This document shows, one piece after another, positions 33,503 through 45,484 of a stretch of 64,000 nt of DNA (position 1 is its first letter; every line of letters begins with the position of its first letter). The position numbers were made by a program, and so were the translations under genes. Location of the stretch: the NCBI GenBank assembly GCA_010909165.1, contig MU008173.1, positions 434,001-498,000 on the forward strand, given 5' to 3'. The notes beneath the pieces were generated by a model. It saw only the letters and a program-made list of their open reading frames with translations. It ran no database searches and had not been told where the DNA came from. This DNA comes from Anthoceros angustus. Taxonomy: Eukaryota; Streptophyta; Anthocerotopsida; Anthocerotales; Anthocerotaceae.

Positions 33503-36500
33503 CAAAAGTTTGGGCAACCAGCCCAAAAGAGTCAAGACAAACAAGTTTGATTTTTTTTGGCTAGGAACGATTGAAGAGGAGCATGCCAAGAAATTTTCGA
33601 GAATCTTGAAGCAGTTGTAGGATATTGTTAGGAAGATGAAGAGGATATCCCAGAAGAAGAACGGGTCAAACGACCCTGACGAGGCGGTGAGGGCAAAGGT
33701 TGGTAGGTCGGTGCATCACCGTAGGGTCGCCACACTACGCCGGTAGGTCGAGAAGGGAAGCGTATCATCAGCAAGTGACTAGTAGGTCCTAATCGCCAAA
33801 AAAGGAAATTTAGAATAGAGGGGATATCCACTATATATGCTCACCAATAGGGAATAAATATATAGAGTAATTAGGTTAATTAGGATAACGAGCAAGATAG
33901 GAAAATAGGTAGTTTAGATAGAATTAGGATTTTGGAATGATGAATCCAATCTAGGGTGCGGCACCGTGGCGCATATCCAAAGAGGCAAAGTGCTTTGGCG
34001 CCTCCACTTCGAAGAGCTAGAACGAGCCGGGAGTTGGAGCGAAGACGGAAGGAAGGAAAGCCGCCATCGCCGCGAGCAAGCCGAGCGAGGCGGAGCGCCG
34101 GCGCCATCGAAAGGAACCCAAGAAAGCGACGGAGACCGGTGGAAGGAAAAAGCGAGTACCGAAGCAAGGAAGGGAGCTCACCACGCCCAACCACCGGAAG
34201 AGGAAGTGAGCGACCAAGAAGAAGGAGCACTGGAGAGCGGCGTGAAAATTGAGAGCGGAAGAGCCAGAATTGGTGGCGACGCCTCGGAAGGCCACGGAGA
34301 GAAGGCAGCTGGAACATTGCTGTTAACGCAGGCTGCGTATGAGTGTGACCAACAAGGAAGAGGAAGTGAAATTGAAGCTCTCAAATTGAGAGTAATTTCC
34401 TTCCTGTGAGCGCTTGAAGGAACCACCATGCCTCGAGTGGGAAAGGCAAGGGAAGGAGCCACAGCAAAGGCTCTTCCTCGCGAGGAGGAAAGGAAAGAAG
34501 GTGGAGCTCGCCAGAGGGGAGGCGAATGCCTCAATTCACTTGCTTTGCCGGGCAGCTCAACCCCGAGATTTAGTGATTTTCGGCAAGGCGGAGGAGGAGA
34601 ACATCCAACATGGGTGTATGGCCGCCAATGGCCTACACCAATTTGGAATTGATTGAGGAGTGTTACATCAACCTCCATCAATCGGCAGCCCTGCCGCACT
34701 AATGAGAGGAATGCTCCCGATCCGCTGCTCGGACAAGTATTCGATGTGTATGGAAGACCGGAGGAAGAGAGCTCGAATTGCTCTCTCGAAAGGTCGAATG
34801 GAGGAAGAGGACATCTCGACATCCCGCAGGAGTTCCTTGACATGATGGATGGAGGAGTGAAAGCCCACGCCAAGAATGGCTGGAAGACCGAGAGCATCAA
34901 GGAGTCAAGTGGAGGCTCGCAAAGATTGTGCTGGGGTTGGTAAATTACCAACGCACTTCTTATTTCAAAGACCAACTTCCTCCAATTTTTGTGGAAGATT
35001 TCCATGGGAGCCAAGCCGATTGGGGACTATCATGCGAGGCCTACATCCACCATCGAGAAGCTCCTCAAGCCAAATTGTGGATGAGGAAGGGCCAAGGTGC
35101 TACCTTAGCACCTATTTGGTGCATTTATGGGAAAACCGAGGGACTCTCACAAGCAAGGAGCTTGAAGATGCATGGCATCCCTTTGAGGTCATCCACCTCC
35201 AGAGGTTGGAAAGGCCTTTACCTTTGCATTGGAAGACGGTGGGAGGTCGACCTCAAGCATGCTAGAAGCAAGAGGAGATGGAGGCAACAAGGCGAGTGGG
35301 AATCCTTTCCACAGGAGCAAGCAAGGGAGAGGAAGAAGCCGAGGAAGGCCGAATGGTGGTCTATGAGAGAAGGACCAGAGGGGTGATGCCCCAGAGTGGG
35401 GAGTCCCCACCATCTCCTTTGTGCCTACGAGAGAGGCACCCGGCTGACTACTAGGGAGGCCACCCAAGGGGTATGGGCCACCACCATGGTAGGCACTCAC
35501 CAGGGGGAGCAGCCCACCGCTGGTAGGCACCCCACGCCAAAAGCAGCCCCACGGTGGTGGAAGGGAAGGAGAAGAACGCGAGGTGCGAAGGGCGCCGAGG
35601 CCACCATCTCCGCTACCGGGTGGGGAGAGGATGGAGCGACGGAAGGGACCTGCCGCCACGATGGCCCGAAGTGTGAGAGCTGAAATTTCAAAGAAGAAGA
35701 GGTGGAATTAGGACCCCTAGGAGAATTGCTGGAGCTTGTGAAGCACTCACCGGTGGATTTGAAGGGGCTAGGGACCTAGCAGCCTTGTGGGCATGCCAAG
35801 AGGAAGTGAAATCTCAAGACATGGAAGAAAGGCAGGACTATGGCAAAGCCATGGAGTCCGATGAAAAGGCAGCCAAATTGGAAAAGGTCAGGAGAAGCCC
35901 CGACCTCATAGAACAGCGCATGAGAAGGTCGAGGGAAGTTGTCACAAGTCAAGAAAGAGCCATTCGGGCAACAACCCAAGGATTCTTGGAGGCAAAAGGA
36001 AGAGCATTTTGCCCAATGGAGCAAGAAGGAAAAGCAAGGCCGAGGCACTAGGAAGGAGAAGCAACTCAAAGTGGATGAGCAGTGATGGCTACTCAAGCTA
36101 TCAATCCGGATATGGAGAGGAGTTGAGAAGGACCCGACAATTTGGAAGAGGAGTGAGCGAGAAGCACAAGACCGTGAGTCGGAGCGAAGGAATGCTTGGG
36201 GAGAAAGAGGGGCTTCAAGAATTAGTGCACTGGAACAAAGGAGGTCTCAGAGGAGGAGCCACAAGAAGGTGGTGCATGTACGTAGTAGTGAGGATTTTAA
36301 GACTATGCCCTTCGTGCAAAATTGGCCAGCCACCAAAGGAAGTGAGGGAGGAGAATGTAACCTCCATGTGAAGGTGGGAGAATTAACCACAAGAGATGCC
36401 TACAAGGTAGGTGCGAGGATGGAGAGGCCCACGGAGATTGATGATCTCCAAATGCGATCACAACTTGGGGCTCACCTCCACAACAGATCTTGAAGGCCAA

Positions 36501-37411
36501 CAACGAAGTCTTACGGTTGGCCAAAAGGAGGACATTGGGTCCTCATGATGATGATGAAGGAGCCGCAACAAGTGCAGCAGAGGCCTCCGATTTTGATGAG
36601 GCCATCACGAAATGGACTCGAGGAACTGAGGAGTCGAGGTGAAGGAGCCACCGCGACACCGTGATCGGGAGACGGCGAGAGCAAGGAGAGGGACAGCCTC
36701 AGGGGTCACCCTACTCAGTGACCCCACCACGGTAGTCCACCGTGGGGGATGCACACACGCCGTAGTCCGCTGACCACCGGGGCAGCCGCGGCACGGCAGT
36801 TGTGGGGAGTTGGGACGCGGGCCCAATCAAGATGGAAAGGCCGGGGTGCAGAGTATACCCAAGGGAGCACTGGGGTGGTGGGAGAGACAACCCCACCGGA
36901 GGAAACTAAGGACGGGTCCACCACGAGGAGGAAGGGTGAGGAATCCTTATCCCACGAAGGGGAGGAACCGGACCCGAGGAGGAGTCCAACGAAAAAGGGC
37001 CCGAGAGATTAGGCAAATATGGTGGGGATGGGGATGAAGGGTGCTCTATGATAGGTATGGACAAACCAAGGCAAAGAGCAATGAAGATCCCGACCCAAGA
37101 AACCCTCACCGAGCGGAGAAGGGAAAGAAGGAAGTAAGAGTTAGGGCCGACTACCACGATGGTCACTACCCCTAGTCCGACTACCGCGGTAGGGTGCGAA
37201 TAAATGCGCGCAGAGGCGGCCGGAGATGGAGGAAGGAGGTGCGCGGGCGCGGGAAGCGGCTGGAGGCCGAGGAATCCACGCCGCCCGCATGAGATGGAGG
37301 AAGGGGCAAGATTGTACTTGCCCCACACATTAGGAAGCGACAAAGCCGGGAAGGGCAAGAGCAAAAGGAGGCGAGGGAGCCAATCCACCACGACACGCCC
37401 TACCCCAGTGG
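33503..37411 (+). mobile_element. Post-integrase ORF-X region of element B
   Basis: Plus-strand remains of ORF-X in single copy. A basic N-terminal stretch lies near 34430 (PRVGKAREGATAK). The first conserved block is 34600-35260 (YTNLELIE-like, EEEDIS, EFLDMMDGG, YLSTYLVHLWE, LTSKELEDAWHPFEVIH). The helical block is at 35800-36060 (MESDEKAAKLEK, SQERAIRATTQ) and the last block at 36300-36640 (ECNLHVKVGELTTRDAYKVG, QMRSQLGAHLHNRS). I do not recognise a domain. Extra ORFs between integrase and 3' LTR are known in the Tat/Ogre lineages, so this may be one. Frames are broken. Confidence 0.6.
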
Positions 37412-38567
37412 TGAAGACTAGATATGGTCAAGGGCCATAAATGCTAGGTAGAAGAATAGGAAGGATAGTGATGTAATCGACATCCTTCGAGGATAGACTT
37501 AGGTGAAGTTGCTAGAATAGATTTACCAAGAAATGCATAATAGATTTAGGTGCCGATATTAAATGTCATGTAGGAAATAATTGGAAAAGGTGACCGCAAG
37601 GGTCACCCAAGGGAGGTTGTATGTGGAAGGCCTCCTATAAGAGGAGGAGGTTTCACAAAGTAAAGTATCATGTCTGCGCCCACGCCACCGAGTCCTTTGC
37701 CATTACAGAGGAATTTCGTGTCGGTGTGAGCCAACAGTCATTCGTAGAGAGGAAGTCGTGGTCTGAGTGTTGGTGGAGGACTTGCTCGCAAGTGCCTAAA
37801 CGAGTTGCTCCTTGTGAATGGTTGCCGTGAAATTGCTTTGCTTTGGGTGTGTGGCAAATGCCCAGAACTCTTTGAGGGTAGACTACAGGAAAGACTGGAG
37901 GTTCTCCCGTGTGTCAAACTCATAGCAACCGCCCAAGGAAGAACTTGTGGAGGCGACCTGTGCCAGCTGTAAGGGCGAGTCGAAACCAAGAAGCCCGAAT
38001 CGAGGTTAGACTAGGAGGAAGAGGATGAGGAGATGAGAAGATGAGTAGAGGATTAGAGGTGTAGGTGTTAGTGGAAGGCCACAGTGAGCCTAAGGGACGA
38101 ATCCCAACCGCAAGTAAACGAGCGCCCCGAGTGGAGAAGAGTAGTCTTAGTAGGGACGAATCGTGTGAACTGGGGTCCCCGGGCGCCCGTGGTAGGCTTT
38201 GTCACGAGGCAAGGTGACTCGAATTGTGTTGTGTCGTTGTAGGTCAAGTTTGGTCTTAGAAGTAGGGACGAAATCATGTGAACTGTGGGGTCCCTCGGCG
38301 CCTGGTAGGCTCCTTGTCCGAGGCAGACCCGCAATTGTTTGTGTCGCTGTGGGTCGAGGGTTGGCGATTCAAGCAAGTGGTGGTGCACTGCCGGAGAGGG
38401 AGAGTAGGGCGCCTTGCTTGTTGAGAAGGCCGAGAGTGTGTGTAGCGACGGCATCACAAGGCCTCGAACTTTCACACAAGTCTCATGGGACGAACCCAAC
38501 GACGGGCTTTTGCTGGGATAAGTGGTCATATAGAGGAGGACCTCGAGTCCCGATCCTCCCTACCACA
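37412..38567 (+). repeat. 3' LTR of element B
   Basis: About 1.16 kb, from TGAAGACTAG at 37412 to ...CCTACCACA at 38567. A TATA box (TATAAGAGG) is at about 37636. A purine-rich stretch (GCAAAAGGAGGCGAGGGAG near 37361) lies about 30 nt upstream and may be the polypurine tract. Right of 38567 there is no PBS, so this is the outer end of the element. Confidence 0.8.
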
Positions 38568-39029
38568 ATAATCCCCATAACTAATATAAATCCGTGAGAA
38601 ACATATTTATAACATCATTTGCAACGAATTCTTGCCACATCATTACTGGGCCATAATCTATTCATAGATATTCTGGTCTCCTATAATGGTATTATTCTGC
38701 AAAAATCAAGTTCAACAATTTACAACCACATTTCTACAACAATAAACATAGTTTATAACGCCTTTTTATAAGAAACTGCTTATAAATTATCCTTGAAGAA
38801 ACAGGGCCACTGCCATTATTATATATTCACAAAATGTAGCGTTTTATTAACAAATAACCCCTCTAGTTTTCTAAATCAAAAAAGAATTCTATGCACAATT
38901 AACAACGCTGCGTTGTAGCAACGGAAAGCAAGCCATGTCAACAAACCCTGTTGTAAAATTCAGGTCAACATGCCATGTCAACAAACCCCGTTGCTAAAAT
39001 CCATGCTACATCATATTAGTTAGGAAACC
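38568..39029. other. AT-rich flank with a short direct repeat
   Basis: Non-coding, AT-rich. A unit of about 36 bp starting GCCATGTCAACAAACCC is present twice, at about 38932 and 38968. No gene seen. Confidence 0.5.
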
Positions 39030-39756
39030 CTATAAATGTTCGAAAAACTTACAACAGTATTTTGAGTCGTAGTAAGAGTGTTGTAGTTTCTCTAACCAAA
39101 CTTGTTCTAGACCCATTTGTAAAAGGTAGCCCCCTCCCTTGTGAAAAGCGAAACTGATTCCAAAAGGCTGCCTTGAGAGCTCTCCTAATCCACCCATCGC
39201 GATCACACTGTATTGTAGGTTCGATTTGCTACCATTGTCAGAAATGTGGCTCCTCAGCAACCGAAAATGCGTAAACGATCGCCACCATGTCCTCCCAAAG
39301 CTGGCATGGGAGATGTCAGCATGCGCATCGCATCGCCCTCCGCCACACGCTTCTTCTTCTTCTCGCCGAATTCTGACATACCGGTGGCGACTTGTATGGA
39401 GCCGGGCTGGTAGCCCTCCTCCGCCTGCTGCCCACTCCATGTTGCTCACCACCGATCCCGCCACTCCCCACCGCTTCTTCTTCCCCATGGCTCAAAATCG
39501 GACTGGATGCCCTTGCGCTGCCGAAAATTTGACTCCCGAGGAGTAGCGACCTCCTCCCGGACGGCCCGGGTCCTTAATCACGAGCTGGGCAAGCAAATGA
39601 TGATCGAGATCGCCCGCCTAGGTCCCTGGACTGCTTCTTGGAAATCCCCACTACCATTACTAACTCCTCCTCATTACTATTAGTTTCGCCTTCAAGTCGA
39701 AATGATCTCATCAGCTCGAAGGTCGCTGTCCAACATGTCAAGGGCTCAACGCCGTT
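39030..39756 (-). pseudogene. Gag N-terminal scrap
   Basis: The plus-strand block containing CTTCTCGCCGAATT, CCACTCCATGTTGCTC and GAGGAGTAGCGACCTCC matches 20940-21120, the gag start of element A. The minus strand reads MEWAAGGGGLPA, like MSGVGGGGGPP there. It abuts the next scrap, which is in the opposite orientation. Confidence 0.55.
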
Positions 39757-40740
39757 GCCAGGTTTAAACTGCTACTGGTGGAATGCAAAGTTTGGCCACC
39801 AGCCCAAAAGAGCCGGGAGGAAATGCTAACTTGATCTTTTTGGCTACAAATCGATTGAGGATCATGTCGGGATTTTCTCAAATTTTGAAATCGAGCTAGT
39901 AGGATACTCGTTAGGGAAGGCAAGAGAGAGGATATCTTGGGAAAAGAATGGGTCAAAATGACCCATAGGTAAGATAGAAGGAAAAGCCTTAAGGGATAGG
40001 AGTCAAGTGTGATCATCATCAGAGGGTTTTACAGCTAATTGCTTGCCTGCAGGGGGTCGAGAGGAAGAGGCGTATCATCATGGTAGGCTAGCAACCATCA
40101 TGTGGGTCACCAAATCTTTGCCAGAAAGAGGGAATTAGAATAGAGGACATCCACTTTATATGCCTACCAATAGGGAAATAAATAAATAGGATTAATTAGA
40201 AGGTCATTGACTATGAAGGCCCAAAATAGGGACAGTGAAAATAGGCAACTTAGGCGTGACTAGGTATTTAGGATGGTGAACAAAATCTAGGTCAGAGGCT
40301 CTGTGTAAGCAAGCAATCCAAGTTGAGGGCAAGAAGTGTAGCTTAAGGGCCGCCTAACCTCTCCTTCGAACTCGAGACGCCTCACTTCACAAGAGCCGGA
40401 GAGTTGAGCCGACCAAGAGAAGAGAAGGAAGCCGCCATCACCAAGAGCGAGCTGAGGAGGGGAAAGAGGCAAGACTTCAACAAGAGGCACCAAACTTCTA
40501 CCTCAAGGCGAGGTGCAAGCAAACGGCGGAAGGAAGAAAAAGGGCGCGAAGCGTCGCGAACCGAGGGGAGCTCTCCATGCGCCCCGGGTTGCTGGAGAAA
40601 GTGGTGCAGAGCGGGAGCCAGGAGGACAGAGCACTCGAGGCGCTGTGTGGATCGCGGGACCAGGCGCGAGGAGCGCTGATCGATTGTCATGGCGCGCCCC
40701 GCCCGGAGAAAGGACTCACTTAAGAGGAAATTACAGCAGC
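39757..40740 (+). mobile_element. Element D: truncated copy of the start of the ORF-X region
   Basis: Aligns by eye with 33485-34330: a block with AAAGTTTGGCCACCAGCCC, then GAGGATATCTTGGG, GGGTCAAAATGACCC, GAGGCGTATCATCA and CCAATAGGGAAATAAATA. It is more diverged than the B-C pair, with substitutions as well as indels, so it is an older insertion. Confidence 0.6.
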
Positions 40741-42940
40741 CTAGAGGGCCTTGCTGTACACGTGTATAGCTAATTTAGGCACACCCAAGTCGACCTGTGA
40801 ACAAACCAAACTACAAGCACCGAATGGAATATGGGCTTACAAGATGGCCTCACAACAATCATTGGTCGGGTTTTGAACATCGTAACTAGCCGAACGTAAG
40901 GCAGCAAACACACTCTGGCAAGTGCTGCAAGAATCTTGCAATTAGGGAAGTGAACTTGCTTTGGAGGAACCATTGGAGGCATCGCAACATGCTTGACTGC
41001 CGCGCCGCAATTACTTTTGCGTCTCCTATAGATGTCACTTCTGAATCGGGAAATGCTTAGTTGGTATTTAGTAAAAGACTCAGCCCAGACAGACAAAGGC
41101 TCTCGATATGTCTCCTATACCTAACGTAGAACCTGAAATACATATGCACATTTGGAAGAGCGAGCATCACGAGATGGCATTGGACATCAATCTGGCAACA
41201 GAGCTTGCCGAACAGATGAAAGAATCCCAGACATAAAGTTGTGTCCACCAATCAAAGGCCATTCAAGGTAGGGGCCTAATCCAACCCAAACGCCAGTTTC
41301 ATTTATAAAATAAACAGGCAAGCTGCACTTCCATGGTTAGAGCATGTGAAAAATCCATAACTCGAAGAGACAAATACAAACAAATCATTTGGGCCCCAAC
41401 ACCAAAGGCAACAACTACGATATGAAACCTAGGCTTTATTGAAGAAGCTCAGACTACAAATTTCGGATCTTCACTGCTTTAACAGGGAAATAAAGAGAAA
41501 GCAACCAACAGTAGCAATGACAGAATTTTCAAATGATTCATAATCCTTCCACAACTGCTCCACGAGGTGGACGGGGCTACAACCCGCTGGTAGGCCTCAC
41601 ACTGAAGTCATCCGCCGACTTACCTGATGTGGATGTCATGGATCCAATATCATGAGAATTCGAACAAACCAGCACACATTCACATACTATGAGTAGGTCC
41701 AGTGGTGGAGCTCAGACAATAGACAGACATCAACATACCGGCTCCCTTCAAAATATAATGTACTCTTGCCAAACAGAACCTGCTGAGATGTAAAACCGCA
41801 AGTCCAAGTCCCAAAGACACAGCGCTATCATGTGCACACCACCCTAAGGCTGACAACCTCCACAACACCACATAATCTATAATTGTATACACGCCTGAAA
41901 ATCAAAGCAAAGCAGCACAACGTGATTCAACATAAACTCATACGCCTTTTTTCACCTCCCCTCAGGACATCTACTTTCATTCACCTTTCCGTGCATAAAC
42001 TCGAATAAGACTTCACCACTGCAAAATTTGGCCGGGCTCTAAGGAGCAAATGTGAAAGCGTATCAATGTAGGTTAATTCGTACCAAAGGCAAGTGTGAGT
42101 ACCACATTTACGCACCAAAGATCCAATTCAAACACGATTTTTGAAGGAGATAGCATCGAATTCTTCGCCGAGACAAGACCCTTGTCATTTAAGAACACCT
42201 TACCTAGAACAAAGATATGCCCCACTTTGATAATGCACACACCCTTTCTCGAGGTCATATCTTTGATAAAAGATGCACTTTCAAGTCTACACCCGAGAAC
42301 CGGAGCATGAGGGTGTGGGCCCGCTTATGCTTTAGTAGAATGCATAGAGGGCTGCCATTTTCATATGTTTATTACAACCGAAAACTTTTACTTTCAAGTG
42401 GTGGAACACAATGAAAACAATCTGCATTAGCGGAGTCTCAATGGTCGTGAGAACATTGCAACAAACAATCAAGGAGGAAGTGGTCATCAAGATCGATAGC
42501 CATTCAAGAGTGCGGCCCCGACTCATCCATTTGCGCAAACCGAGTCAAGTACCACCGCCATATTCGAGGCGGTCCATATCCTCCGCCTCGTTGTCGCTCT
42601 CCATTGCTTGCTCGCCTTCAATAGTATCATTCTTGGGCTCAGCCGACGTCGATCGCACAAAGATCTAGGGTCTCACGACCTCATCCAAAAGGTCGCCACC
42701 GTGGTCTTCAACCTTCCGCACTCAATGCAACCACTTGGGCTTTAAGGCAATGCCAACGTCCTTAAAATGAACAAAGTTAGTTGCCCATGCGCCCATGCAA
42801 GCATCCTTAAAATCAACAAAATTGAACTGTTGAGGAGGCACGAGGTTTGAACACAAACCTATTCATTACTACACTTATTTCCCAAACACTAGACCAACAA
42901 CCCATGGTTGCTTTTGAGGCGCTAAATATTTATTTTCAAG
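40741..42940. other. No recognisable gene
   Basis: Open frames on both strands are short and match nothing I know. A minus-strand piece near 42430 (FHHLKVKVFGCN) faintly recalls the end of a copia integrase but is too short to call. No RNA gene seen. Confidence 0.4.
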
Positions 42941-42954
42941 ACAGTTTGAGGAGG

Positions 42955-43280
42955 CGCTGGCCGGGCCGGCGCCCATGGGTAGGGGAGGGCGCCGGCGGCG
43001 CCATGGGCAAGGCATGGGGGAGGGGCGCCTGGCCGGCGCCCATGGGCGGTGGTGTTAGGGGAGGGCACTGCGGCCGGGCATGTGGTGTGCTAGGGGAGGA
43101 CGCCTGCCGCGCCCATGGGCGGTGGTTAGGGAGGGGCCGGCCACCGCCCATGGGCGGTGAGGCGGCCGGCGCCCATGGGTAGGGGTGTTAGGGGAGGCGC
43201 CGGCCGCCCATGGGGTGGGGAGGGCGCCGCGGCCACGCCCATGAGAGAGACAGCTGGGGAGGGCGCCGGCCGGGCGCCTC
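42955..43280. repeat. GC-rich minisatellite with GCCCATGGGC cores
   Basis: Irregular tandem units of about 30-60 bp built from GGCCGGCGCCCATGGG, CGGTGG and TTAGGGGAGGGCGCC. The core GCCCATGGGC is a perfect palindrome, and G-runs are frequent. ORFs across it on both strands are by-products of the repeat. Confidence 0.85.
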
Positions 43281-44469
43281 CCTTAGCACCATCCTACGGT
43301 GCATACGGTGAAGCTAGGGGGACAAGAAGGAACGCAGTATCCTATCACCGATGGAAGGTGTGGCCCATTTGGTGAAGGGTTAAAAGATTTGCGCCCATAG
43401 GTGATCAAGAGTGGTGGGAAGCCTGTGGACCGGAAGGAGATTGCTATCATTGTGGAGAATAACATTGGGCTAGTGCTACACATTCTTGGAAGTGGTTTTC
43501 ACGCGTAAGTGGATCATACAGACCACTTCGCTTGATGAAGCTTTGCTAGATGAGGCATTATTGAGGGACCTCCCAGCGTGATATGTATTTGGGGCATATC
43601 AAAATGCGGAAGGCAATGGAAATGGCACGGATGAATGGGGACATAAACCGAGAGGGATGTTTCCGCAAAGGCTGCAATACACGGACATGCATACAGCCAT
43701 TCGGATTGGGAGGTCATTGACGTGAAGCTAAACGCACCACGACCTCACTTTCTCCACTAGTATCGGACCGAGCACATAGATGCGTATGAAGGAGATATGT
43801 GCAGAACACATAGTCCGCCAGAGTGGTAACCCATCCGTCCAATGCCGAGGAAAAAGGGAATAAGATCCATTACCTAAAAACATACAGAGGTATTTGTGGA
43901 ATGAAACACCATCCTCAGACATGGGTTTGTGTTGAACGACGGAAACATCTCATGTGGACAAAAAGCGATAAGGGATAAGCTCAAAGTTGCGTGGTTTCAT
44001 ACAACTGCGAGTGAAAGTGTCACAAGATAGTGATGACAATGGAGGAGAAGTCGACCAAGTGATGACGATGGATTGAACTCGGGATGAGTGAAACGAAATC
44101 TGCTTTTTCCCGGGTCCCGAGTTAATGTTGTAAGTCCGTCGATGTTTCGTGTTAGGAAATACCGTGGCTTTTGTGGTGTCATAACAAAACCACATTTCCA
44201 TCCCAAAATCGAAGTTTATGCCCCCGCCCGGCAGAACGGCCTTCCTCACCGCTCCTACTTTGCATCATTCCTAGGTTCGAGTTTCATACCACCATTCGAC
44301 ACAAAACATTGCCGGATGGAAAGTAGTAACTTTACCGGTGACACCTTTTTTCGGAGTCGCTTTTCCGCAATGCCTTCAAACGCTGCTTTAGGGCCCATCA
44401 AAACCCCTTCGTAGATTATTTATGGAAAACCCCTTCGAGATTATTCACCCCTTCAAAAATTATCGTGTT
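43281..44469. other. No recognisable gene
   Basis: Several open frames of 65-108 codons occur on both strands, none with recognisable motifs. Plus-strand pieces at about 43310-43480 have the texture of a decayed coding sequence, but I cannot name a family. Confidence 0.35.
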
Positions 44470-45484
44470 TCAAAGAACATCGATCAAGATTTGCTTGATG
44501 CATCATCATTGTTGGCACCCATTTGCAACTCCACATACTTCTTCCAAAGAAACGCCTGCACTGTGATCGTCACATAATGCTAATCAACCGACATATGCAA
44601 TCAGCTGCATGGTCACTCCGCCTCCTTTCCCACTGAACACAAAACTCCCCCAACACCCTACCACCACAATGTTCACAACAACGATTCCACACCAAAGCCC
44701 CACACATCGTGAGAACCTCACCGAAGTTGGGAAGTTGGCAATAATAGCCTCATAAACAGGGATGGCATCAGCCACAGACTGCCAAACACAAAACAACCCA
44801 TTACACCTTTTCTTCAACTAAACTGCAGCAAAAGCACCACCTTTGCACAATCCCCACCCCAAAACCTCACCTGGGCCTCGTTCCCAAGCACCCAAGCCTC
44901 CAAGCTTACACTGATCAAGCTCGATCCTCTCCCGAGCACGCCCTGAAATCGCACGAACCCAAAACCCTCAATCACAAGACCGAAAACCCACCATCCCCTG
45001 GCACCACCACACCTCACCTTCCCGGAGGAGGTACCCGGCTGCGGAGGCGGCTTCACAACGGGACACTAAGCCTGGGCCTCCGCCTCCTAGATTCAGGCCT
45101 CCTGAGCCCAGCATTCTCGGTACCCTGCGCAGCATCCTGATCCCAGCTGCGGACACGCCTCTCCTCCCGCTTCACTTCCTCCTTCACCACCACCTGGAAT
45201 TCCCCGGCACCAGTGCTGGCAGCCTCCTCCCCGCCTCCGCCTTGTTGCCCTCGTTGGCAACAGCCTTGCCCTGGGCTCATGGCGCGGCGCTCAGTCGCCT
45301 CATTCTCCGTCTTCACCACCACGAGCCCAGCCCGCTCACGGCGGCCCTCCTCCGCTGCGCTCATGCCGGGCTTCCAACCTTCGCTCCTCATGCTGCTATA
45401 GTTCTTTCCAATCATCTGGACGACGTAACCAATGCTGCCATCATCATTCTGCTGCACCAGCGGCTTCGGGGAAGTAAGTGGCAA
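44470..45484 (-). pseudogene. 5' part of a CstF-77 (cleavage stimulation factor subunit 3) gene
   Basis: CstF-77 is a HAT-repeat scaffold of the mRNA 3'-end processing complex in the nucleus. Three minus-strand exons with consensus splice sites join in phase 0: 44942-44871 (SLEAWVLGNEAQ), 44778-44722 (SVADAIPVYEAIIANFPTS) and 44555 to about 44475 (AFLWKKYVELQMGANNDDA). This is the first HAT repeat of plant CstF-77, where EAVPVYEQLL-FPT and WKQYVEAQM--NNDDA are typical. After NNDDA the frame breaks and similarity ends near 44470. A candidate first exon (to a donor AAG/GTGAGG near 45010) is proline- and glycine-rich and is not certain. Either a truncated gene copy or the rest lies beyond a rearrangement. 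Confidence 0.75.

Larger units (their letters stand above)
31180..38567 (+). mobile_element. Ty3/gypsy element B: RNase H - integrase - ORF-X - 3' LTR, 5'-truncated
   Basis: Plus-strand element lacking LTR, gag, protease and RT core at its left end. Recognisable parts are the RT end and RNase H (31190-31820), integrase (32480-33130), a post-integrase pol tail (33240-33480), the ORF-X region (33503-37411) and a 3' LTR (37412-38567). The gap between integrase and LTR is about 4 kb, far longer than in most gypsy elements. The element lies in opposite orientation to elements A and C. Sequence right of 38567 is unrelated AT-rich DNA, so 38567 is a true element end. Confidence 0.8.
33503..38567 (+). 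repeat. Right arm of the large inverted repeat
   Basis: Reverse complement of 21773-28563. It starts near GCAAAAGTTTGGGCAACC and ends at the LTR terminus ...CTCCCTACCACA at 38567. The spacer between arms is 28564-33502 (about 4.9 kb) and is not symmetrical. Confidence 0.8.

Noticed and set aside
42095-42538. Copia integrase fragment
   Set aside because: One short minus-strand piece (FHHLKVKVFGCN) is suggestive, but no flanking integrase or RT motifs could be found.
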